A DNA stretch of 64,000 bases from Bradysia coprophila. Taxonomy: Eukaryota > Arthropoda > Insecta > Diptera > Sciaridae. Numbering within the stretch: position 1 is the first letter of the stretch; each line of letters opens with the position of its first letter. This document shows positions 1-12,267 of the stretch, piece after piece. The notes under the pieces were generated by a model, which made no database searches, was not told the origin of the DNA, and saw only the letters and a program-made list of their open reading frames with translations. The DNA lies in assembly GCF_014529535.1 (NCBI RefSeq), contig NW_023503409.1, forward strand, positions 4,092,390 through 4,156,389, in the 5' to 3' direction. The position numbers were made by a program, and so were the translations under genes.

Positions 1-641
1 TACCAATTTGATACAAAAAAATTTCCGAGCAATGAAAGAGCTCAGGTGGTTGGTTCATCTCCCCACTGCCGTGTAGTTAGTCCGACCACATAGATCGAGC
101 GACGGTGGTTGAGTTAGTTACCTTGGTTCATCCTTGGTATATAAGTCAAAGTAATGCAAGTAGTGGCCCCACCACTGACAAAGTTCATCGTACACAAAGT
201 GCCGGAGGCAGAGTGCGAATGTGAATGGGTGTGCTCGACAAGAGGAAGCGCACAATTGTTCTCTGGTGTACAATGAACCGAGTCTAGGAGAGAGAAAAGG
301 GAGGATTAGGACTTGATTTTCATTCGTGATCACTCAAGTCAAAGTCCTCACGTTCAAATAATCTCATGGGTGAGCCCACAGGGGCAAGCTTGTTATTGCG
401 AAAGTCAAGTCAAGTACTACACTAAACCTTGGGCACAAAGTTGAAACGCCCACTCTTTTGAAATTGAAATTTTTTATTTGATATTCTGAGCACGAACTGG
501 AACAAAAAAGCTTAAGCTAGATTAAAATTTTCAGCAAGGCAGCTGCCTTTTGTTCAGGTAAAACAAAACTTTACTAATCGGTTAACAAGATTTGAATGGC
601 AAAATTAAATTAAAGTTTTTGTTGATAACGGTTTTCTCAAT
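1..641. other. Non-coding flank, nothing recognised
   Basis: No reading frame with recognisable protein similarity. A 71-codon open frame on the minus strand has no domain-like composition and I do not call it. Confidence 0.5.
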
Positions 642-2493
642 TTATATTTTCATATTTGGTGCTTCAAAATGAACCAAATGGAATCCTGTGTTACCAGAGG
701 AGTTATATGTGCCTGTAATTTTAAAGAATACAACCGGTCCGCCTTCAAAAGTAAACTCTTTCCACGATCGAAGTCGTTCGTCTCGTTTGTCCACGACCAT
801 TTTCCAATCTATTCGATTGGTTGATGTTTCAATATAACAGCTGTATGTTCTGTCATCACCATCCCAAAGCAGCAGGCGCGCCGATCCAATGTGAAACGGT
901 TGAGTCAATTGAATTTCGATCGATTCGGTTCCTTCTCCTATTTGATGATATACAAATCCTGTGGTATCCGCGTAGTCTACAGTATTTCCATTCCATATCG
1001 CCGGTGTGACATTTACCTTTAACAACTTTTGCTCGATATTCTTTGGAGGCAACGTTGTGCAGAGGAGATACAAATCCATTGACCATTGTTGGTTGGTTGT
1101 TCTTGTAATATGCCGCAAGATGTACAGCGTGGAAAGAAATGTTTTCCGTATTGTGAGTGCCAACAATCTTAATGTATCGAACTGGCTGAGCTTCAAAATG
1201 CAAAAACTGCCATGAGCGACACCAATTTTTTGTATGATCGATTATGCGTTGCCATTGCTCTTGGTTTGTTGACACCTCAACGTGGTACGAATAGGAGCGG
1301 TTGTCCCGGTCCCACAAAAGCATATCCATCTGATTCAACATGAAAATATGGTCTAGTTCCACAACAATAAAATGGGTATCAGAGCCACACATATCATGAT
1401 GAGTGAATCCAACGAGATCGCCATATTCAATGACATTGCCATTTAAAAGCTGTAATGGCTCTGAACCCTTAATGACTTTTGCATTGAATTCCGTTGTAGC
1501 AACATTTATCCCAGGCCTACAATCGCTGCGATAATTAAGATTCTTGGTAAATGTTTTCGCCGTAATCACTTAGAGCTCCTGATTCCCTTACTGTAGAAAC
1601 TAAATGTTCCAATTCCACCAATTCGAATCGGATACTTGAGACGATCGTTTGAAAATCATTGTCTGGTACATCTGTATTATGTTGACGCCATTTGAGCACT
1701 GCTTTGAATAAGTCAATTTCTGCAACGAAGAACGTATCACGTTGCAATAATGCGCGCAACGAACCACTCGAAAAAGTTTTTAAATCATCACTCTGCAACA
1801 CTGCTTCCGTATTTTGACGCAAAACGTGCAGTACAGCGGCTTCCATTTCTTTGGATTGGTTTAAACACACAGTGTTAAGCGCTGTCCAACAGTTGTTTAT
1901 CGTTACAGTTTCCTTTAAATACGAGGTTATTCCAGATTTTAGTTCTTCGATTGTGTATTCGTCGGATAAACTCAGCAATTCGAGTACAGTTTCACGATCC
2001 ATCTCTTGAAGGGAAACGCATCCGGTGTAAATGTAACGAAGAACATGTTTGAATGCAATCAACGGCACATTCAACACAATTTCACTTCGCGCACGACAGA
2101 GTAAAGTTAACCAGGCAGGAGCGCTTGTTTGACAAAGGACCTGAACAATCTAGTAGCCCTACATTTTTTGCGAATAAAATGTTTCAATTTACGTCAGTGT
2201 TCATTTGAGTTCATTTTCATACAGTGTATTAGGTCCCTTATTTGACGTTTCGAAAATGAACCGCTCCTGCCTGGTTTATTTTACTCTGCCGTGCTTCGCG
2301 ATGATTCCGAAAAGCTACCACTGATCAATGCATGGAAATAAGAGCTTCGCAGGCTGAGAATAAATTTATGAGCTGGCACCTTTTCACCATCGACCACAAA
2401 TACAACGTCAGAAATATCCGGATTGAGATACAATTTTACTGAGCTTTTTATTATGTTAGCTGAGAAATTCAATTCGCCACGAATAGTTGACAT
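642..2493 (-). pseudogene. BTBD9: BTBD9-like processed pseudogene, broken by a MITE and frameshifts
   Basis: The minus strand encodes, in family order, the start of a BTB/POZ domain (from 2493, with the typical pattern DVVFVVDGEKVPAHKFILS), the rest of BTB plus a BACK domain (about 2077-1535), and two tandem discoidin-like (F5/8 type C) modules at about 1530-1020 and 1015-642. The modules share the pattern LLWD-D-R-YS-Y. This architecture belongs to BTBD9, a BTB/BACK adaptor linked to Cullin-3 function and sleep/iron phenotypes in animals. The copy has no introns and cannot make a full protein. A 202-bp MITE sits in the BTB domain at 2092-2293, and the frame changes near 1560 and again near 1015. 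The frame ends with a stop at 642-644. The lack of introns suggests a retrocopy, but no poly(A) remnant is obvious. A decayed single-exon gene is the alternative. Confidence 0.85.
2092..2293. mobile_element. 202-bp MITE (copy 1) with 7-bp target duplication
   Basis: Terminal inverted repeats begin CACGACAGAGTAAA at the left end and read TTTACTCTGCCGTG at the right end. A perfect 7-bp duplication CTTCGCG lies at 2085-2091 and 2294-2300. It has no coding capacity. It matches the element at 14899-15100 in length and nearly all of its sequence. The 7-bp duplication and CA..TG termini loosely fit the P superfamily of DNA transposons, but that assignment is tentative. Confidence 0.92.
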
Positions 2494-5400
2494 GTTGACC
2501 AGATTTGCTCACGTTTGGCACAGGTATTCGATGCTTTTATACTTCGTAAATAAAATTCTTCTTAGGATTTAAGCCACTTCAAAATGAAGACTGGTTATAG
2601 GAAGTAAGAATTTAAGACTGACTCTTTTTAACAATTTAGTTTACTATTTTTGCAACACATAAGCATTTTTGTAACACGTAAGCATTTCATGTTATGTGTG
2701 TGTATCCTTTTGATTGTTTTAGGATGCTACAAACATAGTATAGCTATTTACATTGCAAGTGGCTGCATGGATTAAGACATGAAGTTTTTTCGGAGAGATG
2801 CTAAGATGCATCTCTCTGAGTTTTATTTTATCGAGAACGAGTGTCGGAAGCATATAAAAAAATGAAAACAAAGATACAAGCAAATATTTCGAAAAAAAAT
2901 TACATACCTGATTGATTGATCTAAATAATCACTGAATAATGGTAGTCAGTGACAGCTGCGTTATTTGACGCATGGTTCCAGTTGCGTTTTCTATTAGAAA
3001 AAGGGGCTCTAATTGCGTTACGTACAAAGCAACGCAGTGGTTTCCATTGTTTTAGTGGAGTGTGGTGAATTGAGAATATTTAGATTGGCCAATACTCTCA
3101 ATTAAAACAAACACATGATTTTCAGCGTATAAAAAATCAAGAAGCTGCCCCTATATTATGTAAAACAATTTTTGGACATTTACCTCCTTCAGACAGACTT
3201 CGTAAAAAAAAATCAACTGACGACTTCTGCATGAAATAAATATATGTTTTTCATGACAATATTGCGACAAAGTGTAACATTTTCAAATACACCTTTCCCC
3301 TTCTAGGGCGTTACTCAATATAGCCCCAATATTTTTTTAATATTTTGAAATCACATTGCGAATAAACCTTTTAGCAACGGCTAGTGAACTGTTATCGACA
3401 AAAAATTCCTAATTTTCGTATCGAAAATAAAACGAAAAATATCAACTAAAGATTGTGCTAACAACCGACCAATAATGTTATGTACTGTGGTCATAACTCT
3501 GCATTTGCTGTCCCATAAATACCCATAAAAATAATGCATTATGAATTCAATGCCATTTAATTTCGCAGATTTCCCTTCACGCGTCCCCTATGTTGATTTA
3601 ATAAAAAAAAAATGTTGAACATAAATCAAAGCGATGTAGAAACCCTTCGTTCTTGTATTACAACATAAGTATAGTCATAGCGTAGCAATTATTAAATTAC
3701 TTAAGTGAATTGACACACAATTAAAATTCATTTGCAAATTGACCGTTGTTAGGTATTACAAAGTTGTTAACTATAAATTTTAATTTGTCCGATAAAGAAT
3801 GTTCCGAAAAGGGTGGTGTCGATTTCAATAATAAAGGTCGTCTTTCAACATCCAAGTAAAGCTTGGTATAAAAGACCGATACGTCACACGATGTTCGTCA
3901 GTCCGTTTGATTTTAAAAAAGTGAGTAAGATTACTCTACATGCTACATCCGTTTGAAACCGTACTTTTCATGTTTCAAGCACTACTTTCGACGCCCTCGC
4001 ATGTATAATCAGTACATAACTCGGTATAAAAATGAAAAGTGTCGTTTTCGTGTGTTTGTTGACCTCGATTTCGCCTCGGATCAACAAGGTGACACGAAAA
4101 CTACTTTTCATCTGACAGCGTTGTATTTGGTCATCTCACTTAATTTCCATATATGAGAATGCGTTGAAATTTATTTTTTAATTCATCTGTTAATTCATCG
4201 ATTCATCGAAAATTCAAATTCTACTTATGGCGTGAAATAAATTGGTCGACGCAAAGGACCTAGCATTGTAGTATAGATTTTCTTATGTCAAATAGTGTAG
4301 TATTTTATTAGCATTAACACCCTAGTATTGCAAAAATGACCATACATGTGGTATACAATGGGGCAATGTGGCATTAAATGCATTGACATATTACACTATT
4401 TTGAGACCCAAACGAAGTAACACATATAGGTGAAACACGTCGAATTGGACTCCCTGAGTAAGGGGAAACCTATTGTGGTTGCCCAGAGATGCCAAATCAG
4501 CTTGGTCAAAATCAAACGGTTCGCATTTTGTCAGTTTTCTTTTTCAAGAAAAGAAATTTTTTTGAATTAATTATTATTCTTACACAAGAGTTATATATCT
4601 AGCCTGTATAGATATGGTATAAGTGTGGCATGTGCCACAAAGTTACTGGTAAGATTTGTTGGGCAGATCAATTGAATGTTATGGCTAGTTAATTCTGAAA
4701 AGCAAAGCAATTCCGATTGTTACTGTATCCATATAAACGAGAGAAAGTATAGTGAATGAATCATCCCCATACCCATGCCGAAATTTAAATAGTGTTATAT
4801 GTTGCGGAACTATAACTATACATAATAAAAGAACTGAAAAGGAAACAAAAAAAATCAAAGTTTTATTCGCTGTTATATAAAATCAACCCCCCGTGAATAC
4901 ACATCTCAGCTCTAAACGAGCAGATACATAAAAATGATCAATGATAACGGAGAGAGGAGAGGAAGGCAAAAAAACAACAAATATTTTTCATTATGGAATT
5001 AGAATATAAAAAATAAAGTTATTCTTTTATTTGTTTGGAAAAACAACTTTATCTTTTCTCATAACGGCGCCGTCACGGCGGCAACTGATGCCAAACGAAT
5101 ATTCAAGTTTTTGGTCGCCAACTAGTCGGACTGCTATCCAATATAGCGAAAATGTATGGAACCCATTATAATGTGGTATGGGAGTATTGAATAGATCTAT
5201 GTATATTTTATTGTCTCGGGTACATAAATCTAACCCCAAATACCATAACAGCATAATGTAATGTTGCGCGAATAACTACCGAATATGAATGTTATGTACC
5301 AAAAATTATTTTGTGGGGATAAATTTTGAATTAGATTAACAACATCCCTCTTAATATCCATTGTATTTAATGCTATTAGAACACATGTCGATGTCACAGT

Positions 5401-5800
5401 ATAGGAAAATTCAGTATTTTGGCGAAAAAATGGTCTAAAAACGACCTTAATTAATCCTTACTTGTTCATTAAGTACATGAAATTGAATAAAACAGAATCA
5501 GGAAACTACTAGTTTCAATCGTACAACATATAAAATCATTTTGTTAAAATTCGAAGCGATTCTAGCAAGTGATACTACAATCGAAAGAGTTATACATCTT
5601 TACAAAATGGGACACAATTTCGCACATGAGTTGCAGATACATAATCCTAAATTACTGGGTCTTATCTAATGGGTGGGTCCAGTCCCTTGACTGTCAGAAC
5701 TTTTCAAGAGTTTTTGCAATGTTAATGATTGATAATTTCAGTCCAATGTAATTGATGACTACAAAAGTATAATTAGAAAAAGAACTACTAGCGCGGTCTT
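2494..5800. other. Intergenic DNA, dispersed repeat only
   Basis: No gene is recognisable. The stretch around 3955-4100 resembles 26365-26500: both carry 'tttcatgtttcaagca' and then 'cataactcgg.ataaaaatg' and 'cctcggatcaacaa', so it is a degenerate interspersed repeat. Short open frames (for example 5027-5254 on the minus strand) show no family features. Confidence 0.45.
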
Positions 5801-6015
5801 ATTAACCTGTTACAGACGGCTATCATCTGCTATCGACAACGACAGCAATAATAAAAGACAAGCTTTGACAAATGAAGTCTTATATAGCAAAAAGCGTAGT
5901 CAAAACAAATGAAGTAATAGATTTCTGAAATCAATCTTTGAAAATCTTCGATTAAATGAAGTAAAAGATCAAAAAATGAAACTGTCAATATGCTTGCCGT
6001 CTGTGACAAGTTAAT
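5801..6015. mobile_element. MITE with TTAA-type ends (copy A)
   Basis: The left end TTAACCTGTTACAGACGGC is mirrored at the right end by GCCGTCTGTGACAAGTTAA. The TTAA at each end reads as the target duplication, a pattern known for piggyBac- and Kolobok-like transposons. The interior contains ATCGACAACGACAG and repeated 'aaatgaagt' motifs. Related copies lie near 7440-7600 (reversed) and 44495-44708. Confidence 0.7.
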
Positions 6016-6886
6016 AATTACATTATTTTTAGTTTCATTGAAAATCTTCGAAACGTTCTGTAAACATCGTTAGCTTCATTTTCTGCTGCATGTCTGGCTT
6101 TATATAGATCATTTTCATGACCTTGTAAACGTCAGACATGATCCCAACTGTCAGGCATGTCAAAAAATATGAATGAATTGAACGAACGATTTTCATGTAA
6201 AAACCAGTGAATTGAACGCAGTTAACGTCAATTGATTGAGGTTAAGGACTACTTGACGAAAAATTAAGTGGGGTTACGTTGTCGAGTACCGTAAAATGAA
6301 AATGATCTATTGTCTATAGAATACCACTTGTGAACTACGGCCGCAAACTTCACACTCATTAATTGTATTCTTTTATTCGTTTTTGTTAGCAACAGCAAGT
6401 AGACCGTTAGACTAACATAGTCTATCTTGGAACCTTGCCTCAGAAATGCCATTCTAAATTAAACAATTTTATTTTAGATCGGTCCAGGATAACTCCAGTT
6501 ATTGTGTTGACAAAGATCAGAAAAGGTTTTTTTTTGATAACTGCTTCCCATATCGACAATACCCGGTACCATTCACTTTGGAACTCGACCTCAATCCTTC
6601 AAATCAATCCTTTATTAAATATTTTTTTTTTAAACCCGTTGAGCGTTGCTCACGTCAAATTGAGTCAAACGTTTTGGGGTATTTTCTGTCACTGTAAGAC
6701 CCTGACTTTCAGTCAAGAGAATCAAAAATGAATTTATTCAAAAAAAAATAATTTGTAAATAAATCATTTACATCAACGCACTTCTTTGCTTTTGCTTCAG
6801 TTTACTTGCAATCGTGTATACGCTTAGTTCCTGTTAGTTCAGTGACGTCGATAGAAACACACGTACACGTACACAATCGACAAAAT

Positions 6887-7133
6887 TAGGCATGTTCAAA
6901 TAATAGATACAATATCAATCGAATGTTTTATAGATAGTAGATAAAAGTCGACTCATAATCGATTTATCCGACGATATTTATTGAATATCAGTCGACATTT
7001 ACCGATTATCAGTCAATATTTATCGATTATCGATACAACATTCGATTGATATTGACTTTTCGAAAATATCGACAATCGATTCTAAGTAAATAATCGATAT
7101 TTTATCAATCAAATGAATTATCGAACATGCCTA
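6887..7133. mobile_element. 247-bp hAT-type MITE rich in ATCGAT words
   Basis: The ends are TAGGCATGTTCAA and, inverted, TCGAACATGCCTA. A perfect 8-bp direct repeat GACAAAAT flanks it at 6879-6886 and 7134-7141, the duplication length typical of the hAT superfamily. The interior is a dense run of TCGAT/ATATCGA words with local dyad symmetry. It has no coding capacity. Confidence 0.88.
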
Positions 7134-8920
7134 GACAAAATACCTTCATCTATGATCTGGGCTTTACAGATATTGTGGAAACTATGTTTGTCGAATTGCT
7201 CTCACAAGACAAAACAACGCAAGTATCTGAAGAATTATTCTCATTGAGGTCCTAGAGGAATTATGACCCAAAATTGATTATTCTTAAAATATATTTTTTC
7301 CTATAGCGGAATTTTCTAGCAGTCCGGGGCGCTGAGATTGATAGTATGTAATCCAGTGTCTAAGCATGAGATAAATCTATTCCTTAAAATGTTGACCAAA
7401 ATTTAACGACTCGTCCTTCAAGCTTTATACGTCATTTTTATACAATTAACCAATCGATCAAAGTATTTTTAATTTCTTGATTTCCAATCTTGTACTTCAA
7501 TTAAAATGTATTTTACTATATAAAGGGCTATACTACCCATAACTTGTCATTATTTTTGTCGTCGTTATCGATAACAGATAAATAGCCGCATGTGACAGGT
7601 CCGTACATCGGATTTTTTTTCTTTAAAAATTTGAATTAAAATTATACAAAAACATAGATATTTTTGGTTGGCAATGTATACCAAAACCCAAAATCGCAAA
7701 TTCTAAGGGCAAGCTTATATTAAGATTTTGAAGAAAGTTTTTATGGCTGTGTAGGTTCGAGATTTAAGTTATAAAAATATTGATATCACCACAGCCGTCC
7801 GTTAAAAGTTAATAACTTGAAAAACTATAGAAATAAATATTCTAATTTACTAAGTCCTATCGTGAGTGAGTCGAGCTCTTCGCTCAAAGCAAATTATTTG
7901 CAGTTAAAAATCCTTTCGTTTTTACAATTTTGAAATTTTAATAAACCCTCGGATTGTCGGTCAACTGAAACATTCTCAATACTACATTTGGTCTCCAATG
8001 CAACACCCGTAACCCTAATGTTATACGAAAATAAACATAAATAAATATTTGGAGTCAAAAGACACTTCCGTTTCCGATTAAGATTGAATTCGGATCTACA
8101 ACAGAAAAAAATTTATTGAATTAGAATGCACTTTATATATATCGCATCAACGATGACAATAAATAAAGATGAATGGAAACTCAATAAAGTGAATAAGGCA
8201 AAACGATATTTATCAAATACTACATAAATAAATATCTATGTGCGATGATATAATATAAGAATTTCTTTATGTTAAAAACATAAATATTTAGCTGTTGTTG
8301 TTCGTAATGTTGCGGAGGAAAAGGCATTATTTGTATTCGTCTCCGGTCTTATGCCAAACGAAAATAAAAACGATAAAACTTTTCTTTTTGGATGGGTTTT
8401 TGTATATTTATGGGCATTTTGTATTGCATAAGAAATTATGACTAAGCGTTGTGTTGTTCAAGGGGGAATGTTTTTCAACTTGTGTTTAGTCATATTTATT
8501 AAGATTGAGGATGATTGCAGATTCTGGATGAGAGAGTGGTTCATTGAGTCAAAAAAACAAGAACAAATGAATGATTAATTACTTTTGCCAGTCGACTTAT
8601 AAGTGACGTTCATGGCTCCAAGATGAACATAGCACTTAACAATATACTCTAAGCATTTTGTTCAGTTCATAGGAGGTTTTTTTTTCTAAATTTCCTCAGT
8701 TGATACGACAAGAAATTGCAAGAGACCGCAGAAATATTTTCTTATTAACTTTTCGTGTGTTGACAATTATGACTGAGTCATTAAAAGACCATACTAGTTT
8801 TGTTTAATTACAAGAAGACAGAATCTCAGGTATAAATTTCACAAACTTAAGAGCGCTCACCCCTTGGCAATTTTCTAGCCTACATTTGTGCGCAAAAATA
8901 TTCGTTTTTTGATGATTTCT
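7134..8920. other. Intergenic DNA with a reversed TTAA-type MITE remnant
   Basis: About 7440-7600 is a reverse-complement relative of the element at 44495-44708. It shares 'gtcgtcgttatcgataacag' and 'aatagccg.atgtgacaggt'. Nothing else is recognisable. Confidence 0.5.
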
Positions 8921-9178
8921 CTGAACCAAAATCTTTTTTTGAGAAAGTAAAACCATTAAAGCATGCAAAAATGTGTTACTTTTTAAGGGAAAAATTGGTA
9001 TGTGGATGATAACTTATTCCACTTGGAGGAACCTTTGCAAATGTGTAAATTTATGTGTTTTGCAAAGGTTTCTCCAATTGGGTTAAGTTATCGACCACAA
9101 ACCAATTTTTCTCTTGAAAGTAACACATTTTTGCATGCTTTAATGGTTTTACTTTTTCAAAAAAGATTTTTGGTTCAG
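8921..9178. repeat. 258-bp near-perfect foldback (hairpin)
   Basis: The left arm starts ctgaaccaaaatctttttt and is mirrored by the right arm ending aagatttttggttcag. Pairing continues almost to the centre, where ccacttggaggaacctttgc pairs with the gcaaaggtttctccaattgg side and leaves a short loop near 9047-9060. This is a non-autonomous foldback or a MITE consisting almost wholly of its inverted repeats. No clear target duplication was found. Confidence 0.85.
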
Positions 9179-9431
9179 ATAAGTTGAGCTTTCGACTTCA
9201 TGAGATTTTGCATTAAAATCTAAAAAATCACACGAAAAAACGAAAAGGGCTCTTTGATAGAGGTGTAAAATATGGCACTTAGCACATAGTACCTAACTTA
9301 GTACTTATGCAAGAAAATTGCAGTGATTACAATTACCCTACTATTGGTAAAAAGATGAACTAATCAGAACAAATCTAGAGCGTTCGTAGGTGAGTTATTT
9401 GTGCATGGTAGAGAGATAATAGAAAAAAAGG

Positions 9432-9653
9432 GTGAAAATTAGAATTTTACTATTTTTCCAAAAGGTAAACGTAATGTTTTACATGTTTGTGTTAGACGAA
9501 AGTTCGTTTTTGTCCTTAAAAAATCATGAGAAGCAAAAATGTAAGCAAATAATCAAACAACGCATAAGTATGGCCATACAGAAGGGCAATGCGGCAGCGG
9601 TAATGGGATGCTTCGAACCCAGCGATAGCATGGAGGAAGTCTTTTATCTGTGA
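9432..9653 (+). pseudogene. Possible exon remnant, unrecognised
   Basis: A 73-codon open frame. Its last 40 codons, ending NAAAVMGCFEPSDSMEEVFYL (split here as NAAAVMGC then FEPSDSMEEVFYL) and a TGA, are more GC-rich than the surroundings and protein-like in composition. The upstream part is AT-rich and looks non-coding. It may be the terminal exon of a lost or unrecognised gene. I cannot name a family, and no ATG or acceptor site stands out. Confidence 0.25.
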
Positions 9654-11001
9654 CTTTAATTTTTTGTGATGTATTGTAACCTGTGATTTTGTAATAATCA
9701 ACGAAAAAATGATGGATTCAGTAAATTTGAAAAGAATTCCAGATTTTTCGATTGTTTTTTAAAAAGATTAGACCAAATGAAAAACAAACTTTTTAAAGAA
9801 TGTCATTCGTCGGTCGATTTAAAAAATGGTCAAGTATGGTGTGTTGCAAAGAGACATTTTTGAGCACCACAAATCGAAGACTTTGTAATAAATTTTTAAA
9901 AACTGAAATAAATGAAATGATACTGGTTGTTATAGCCCAGATTCATGTAACAGTGGAAAGTGGAAATCAATTTTACGAATTGCAATAAAAACTGTTTTCT
10001 AAAATACTGTAACTATCCTCGCCTACATTTTTTCGATCTTATTGAATTCTTTGATATACTTGGACCCTTGGATGATGTAAAAAATTATAAAAAGACCCTG
10101 AGGAAACGATAATGAACTTAGACTTGCTGTCGGGAGAAAAACGTGACTTCTTTCACTTTAAGAGAAGATCAACAGTTTCTTAGAAGGTTTTTTACGATGA
10201 TCTGGAAAAAATATATGTCACCCCGAGTCCACAAATTGTCTGAAAGCCACAATGTAACCTACCCATGTATATTACGCACGTACTTTAAACTTGAAATACA
10301 CCGACTACTCTTAAATTCATCATGAAGGATGTGTGGAAAACAGCTGGTCAATGCAGATGTAACAAAACACAGGCCTCTTAAAAATATTGATCATTATCGC
10401 ATGGTCGTTTTTAGGAATTTAATACTTAAAAATTTCTGAATTTTCAAATTGTTAGGCTTTGGTATCAGAAAAGATACAAAACCTACCAAGTTTGTATACT
10501 GAATAATTGTTTAAGGAAACCCTCGATAGTAGGTCCAATATTTAATCGAGTAAAATTAGTGCAGCCAGCTGAATATAAAAATGCTTTCAAAAATACATCA
10601 TAAAACGTCGAGCATCCCCAAAAATTACTTGCAGTGCAATTTAAATGAAAATTTATGGCTGTAAATTCAGAATTATATGAAATTAAATGTAGAAATTCAA
10701 CCCTAGTTGCTTTCCTTTTATTGTATGCATGGGTTTATTGTCTCCTATTTCATTATACTGCTGCATCTTCATCATCTTTAACAATTTTATTGGAGAGCAT
10801 TATAACAATAAGTAGCGCGACACTTCGAAATTTGAATGTTTTAAAAATATTTTAATGGTCAAAGAATATTTCTTTACGATCAAAAATTTTGAGCGTCGAG
10901 AAATGAGACCGCAATGTAAAATACCAATTTATATTTTACTTATTGTAGATTGTCGAATAAGTTAAGCGATGACAATTTTCCAACCCTCGAATATCATAGA
11001 C
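9654..11001. other. Intergenic DNA, nothing recognised
   Basis: AT-rich sequence with short open frames lacking any recognisable domain. The end abuts the 507-bp tandem array. Confidence 0.45.
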
Positions 11002-11253
11002 ATTGTGTTGATATATACCAACATAAGCACATACAAATGTTTTTGGTGAACGTACGAAGCACGAGAACTTCAAACACTCACATTTGTATATGCGATGTTC
11101 AGCTCTATGCTGAAACACGCGGAGTGTTTCAACATTGTTGGATCGGCTATCCAGTTAAATCATACTGGATGAGCAAATTAAAAAACCCACCAACGGCTGA
11201 ACTTAACCAGTGCCAAATGTGACACAAACGTTTCCAATCTGAAAACTTTTTCA

Positions 11254-11357
11254 CCACTGTTTCGATCTGAGAGATGATTAAATAGCATCTTTCGATGCTT
11301 TGCATTTTATAATGCTGTTCAAAAATACCACATCTCATCAGGCCATGGCGACAGTGG
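11254..11357 (-). ncRNA. Predicted hammerhead ribozyme, unit 1
   Basis: All conserved core positions are present on the minus strand. CTGATGA is at 11341-11335. Stem II opens with GATG (11334-11331) and closes with CATC (11297-11294). GAA plus A15.1 lies at 11293-11290. Stem III is GATG (11289-11286) pairing with CATC (11276-11273) around a 9-nt loop. T16.1 is at 11272 and C17 at 11271, so predicted cleavage falls between 11271 and 11270. Stem I is open (type I): CCACTGT (11357-11351) pairs with ACAGTGG (11260-11254) and the pairing extends outward by four more pairs. Stem II contains an inner GCATT/AATGC hairpin. One oddity is that the base before CTGATGA (C at 11342) must bulge for the proximal part of stem I to pair. 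Confidence 0.78.
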
Positions 11358-11760
11358 CAAAGAAACAACAAACCTCTAGGAAGTAAGTCATTCCTTTTCG
11401 CATGAATAAGTCTAGTGAATCATAAATCTAAATGAAAGTAAAAACTTTCATTAAATTTCATCATCAGACCTGCCTCCTCATGCTAGTTCGTGTGGTGTAT
11501 TGTCCACACTGCCGATAATATATACCAACATAAGCACATACAAATGTTTTTGGTGAACGTACGAAGCACGAGAACTTCAAACACTCACATTTGTATATGC
11601 GATGTTCAGCTCTATGCTGAAACACGCGGAGTGTTTCAACATTGTTGGATCGGCTATCCAGTTAAATCATACTGGATGAGCAAATTAAAAAACCCACCAA
11701 CGGCTGAACTTAACCAGTGCCAAATGTGACACAAACGTTTCCAATCTGAAAACTTTTTCA

Positions 11761-11864
11761 CCACTGTTTCGATCTGAGAGATGATTAAATAGCATCTTTC
11801 GATGCTTTGCATTTTATAATGCTGTTCAAAAATACCACATCTCATCAGGCCATGGCGACATTGG
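11761..11864 (-). ncRNA. Predicted hammerhead ribozyme, unit 2
   Basis: The core matches unit 1, shifted by 507 bp. This unit carries a G-to-T change on the plus strand (gacattggc instead of gacagtggc), which turns one distal stem I pair into a mismatch and leaves the catalytic core intact. Confidence 0.72.
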
Positions 11865-12267
11865 CAAAGAAACAACAAACCTCTAGGAAGTAAGTCATTC
11901 CTTTTCGCATGAATAAGTCTAGTGAATCATAAATCTAAATGAAAGTAAAAACTTTCATTAAATTTCATCATCAGACCTGCCTCCTCATGCTAGTTCGTGT
12001 GGTGTATTGTCCACACTGCCGATAATATATACCAACATAAGCACATACAAATGTTTTTGGTGAACGTACGAAGCACGAGAACTTCAAACACTCACATTTG
12101 TATATGCGATGTTCAGCTCTATGCTGAAACACGCGGAGTGTTTCAACATTGTTGGATCGGCTATCCAGTTAAATCATACTGGATGAGCAAATTAAAAAAC
12201 CCACCAACGGCTGAACTTAACCAGTGCCAAATGTGACACAAACGTTTCCAATCTGAAAACTTTTTCA

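Noticed and set aside
6887-7133. TA-flanked (Tc1/mariner) reading of this element
   Set aside because: The perfect 8-bp repeat GACAAAAT directly outside the TAGGCATG ends is a better boundary and fits hAT.
11460-11467. Another CTGATGA on the minus strand of each 507-bp unit
   Set aside because: It is followed by TGAAATTT with no stem II and no correctly placed GAAA, stem III or UH cleavage site.
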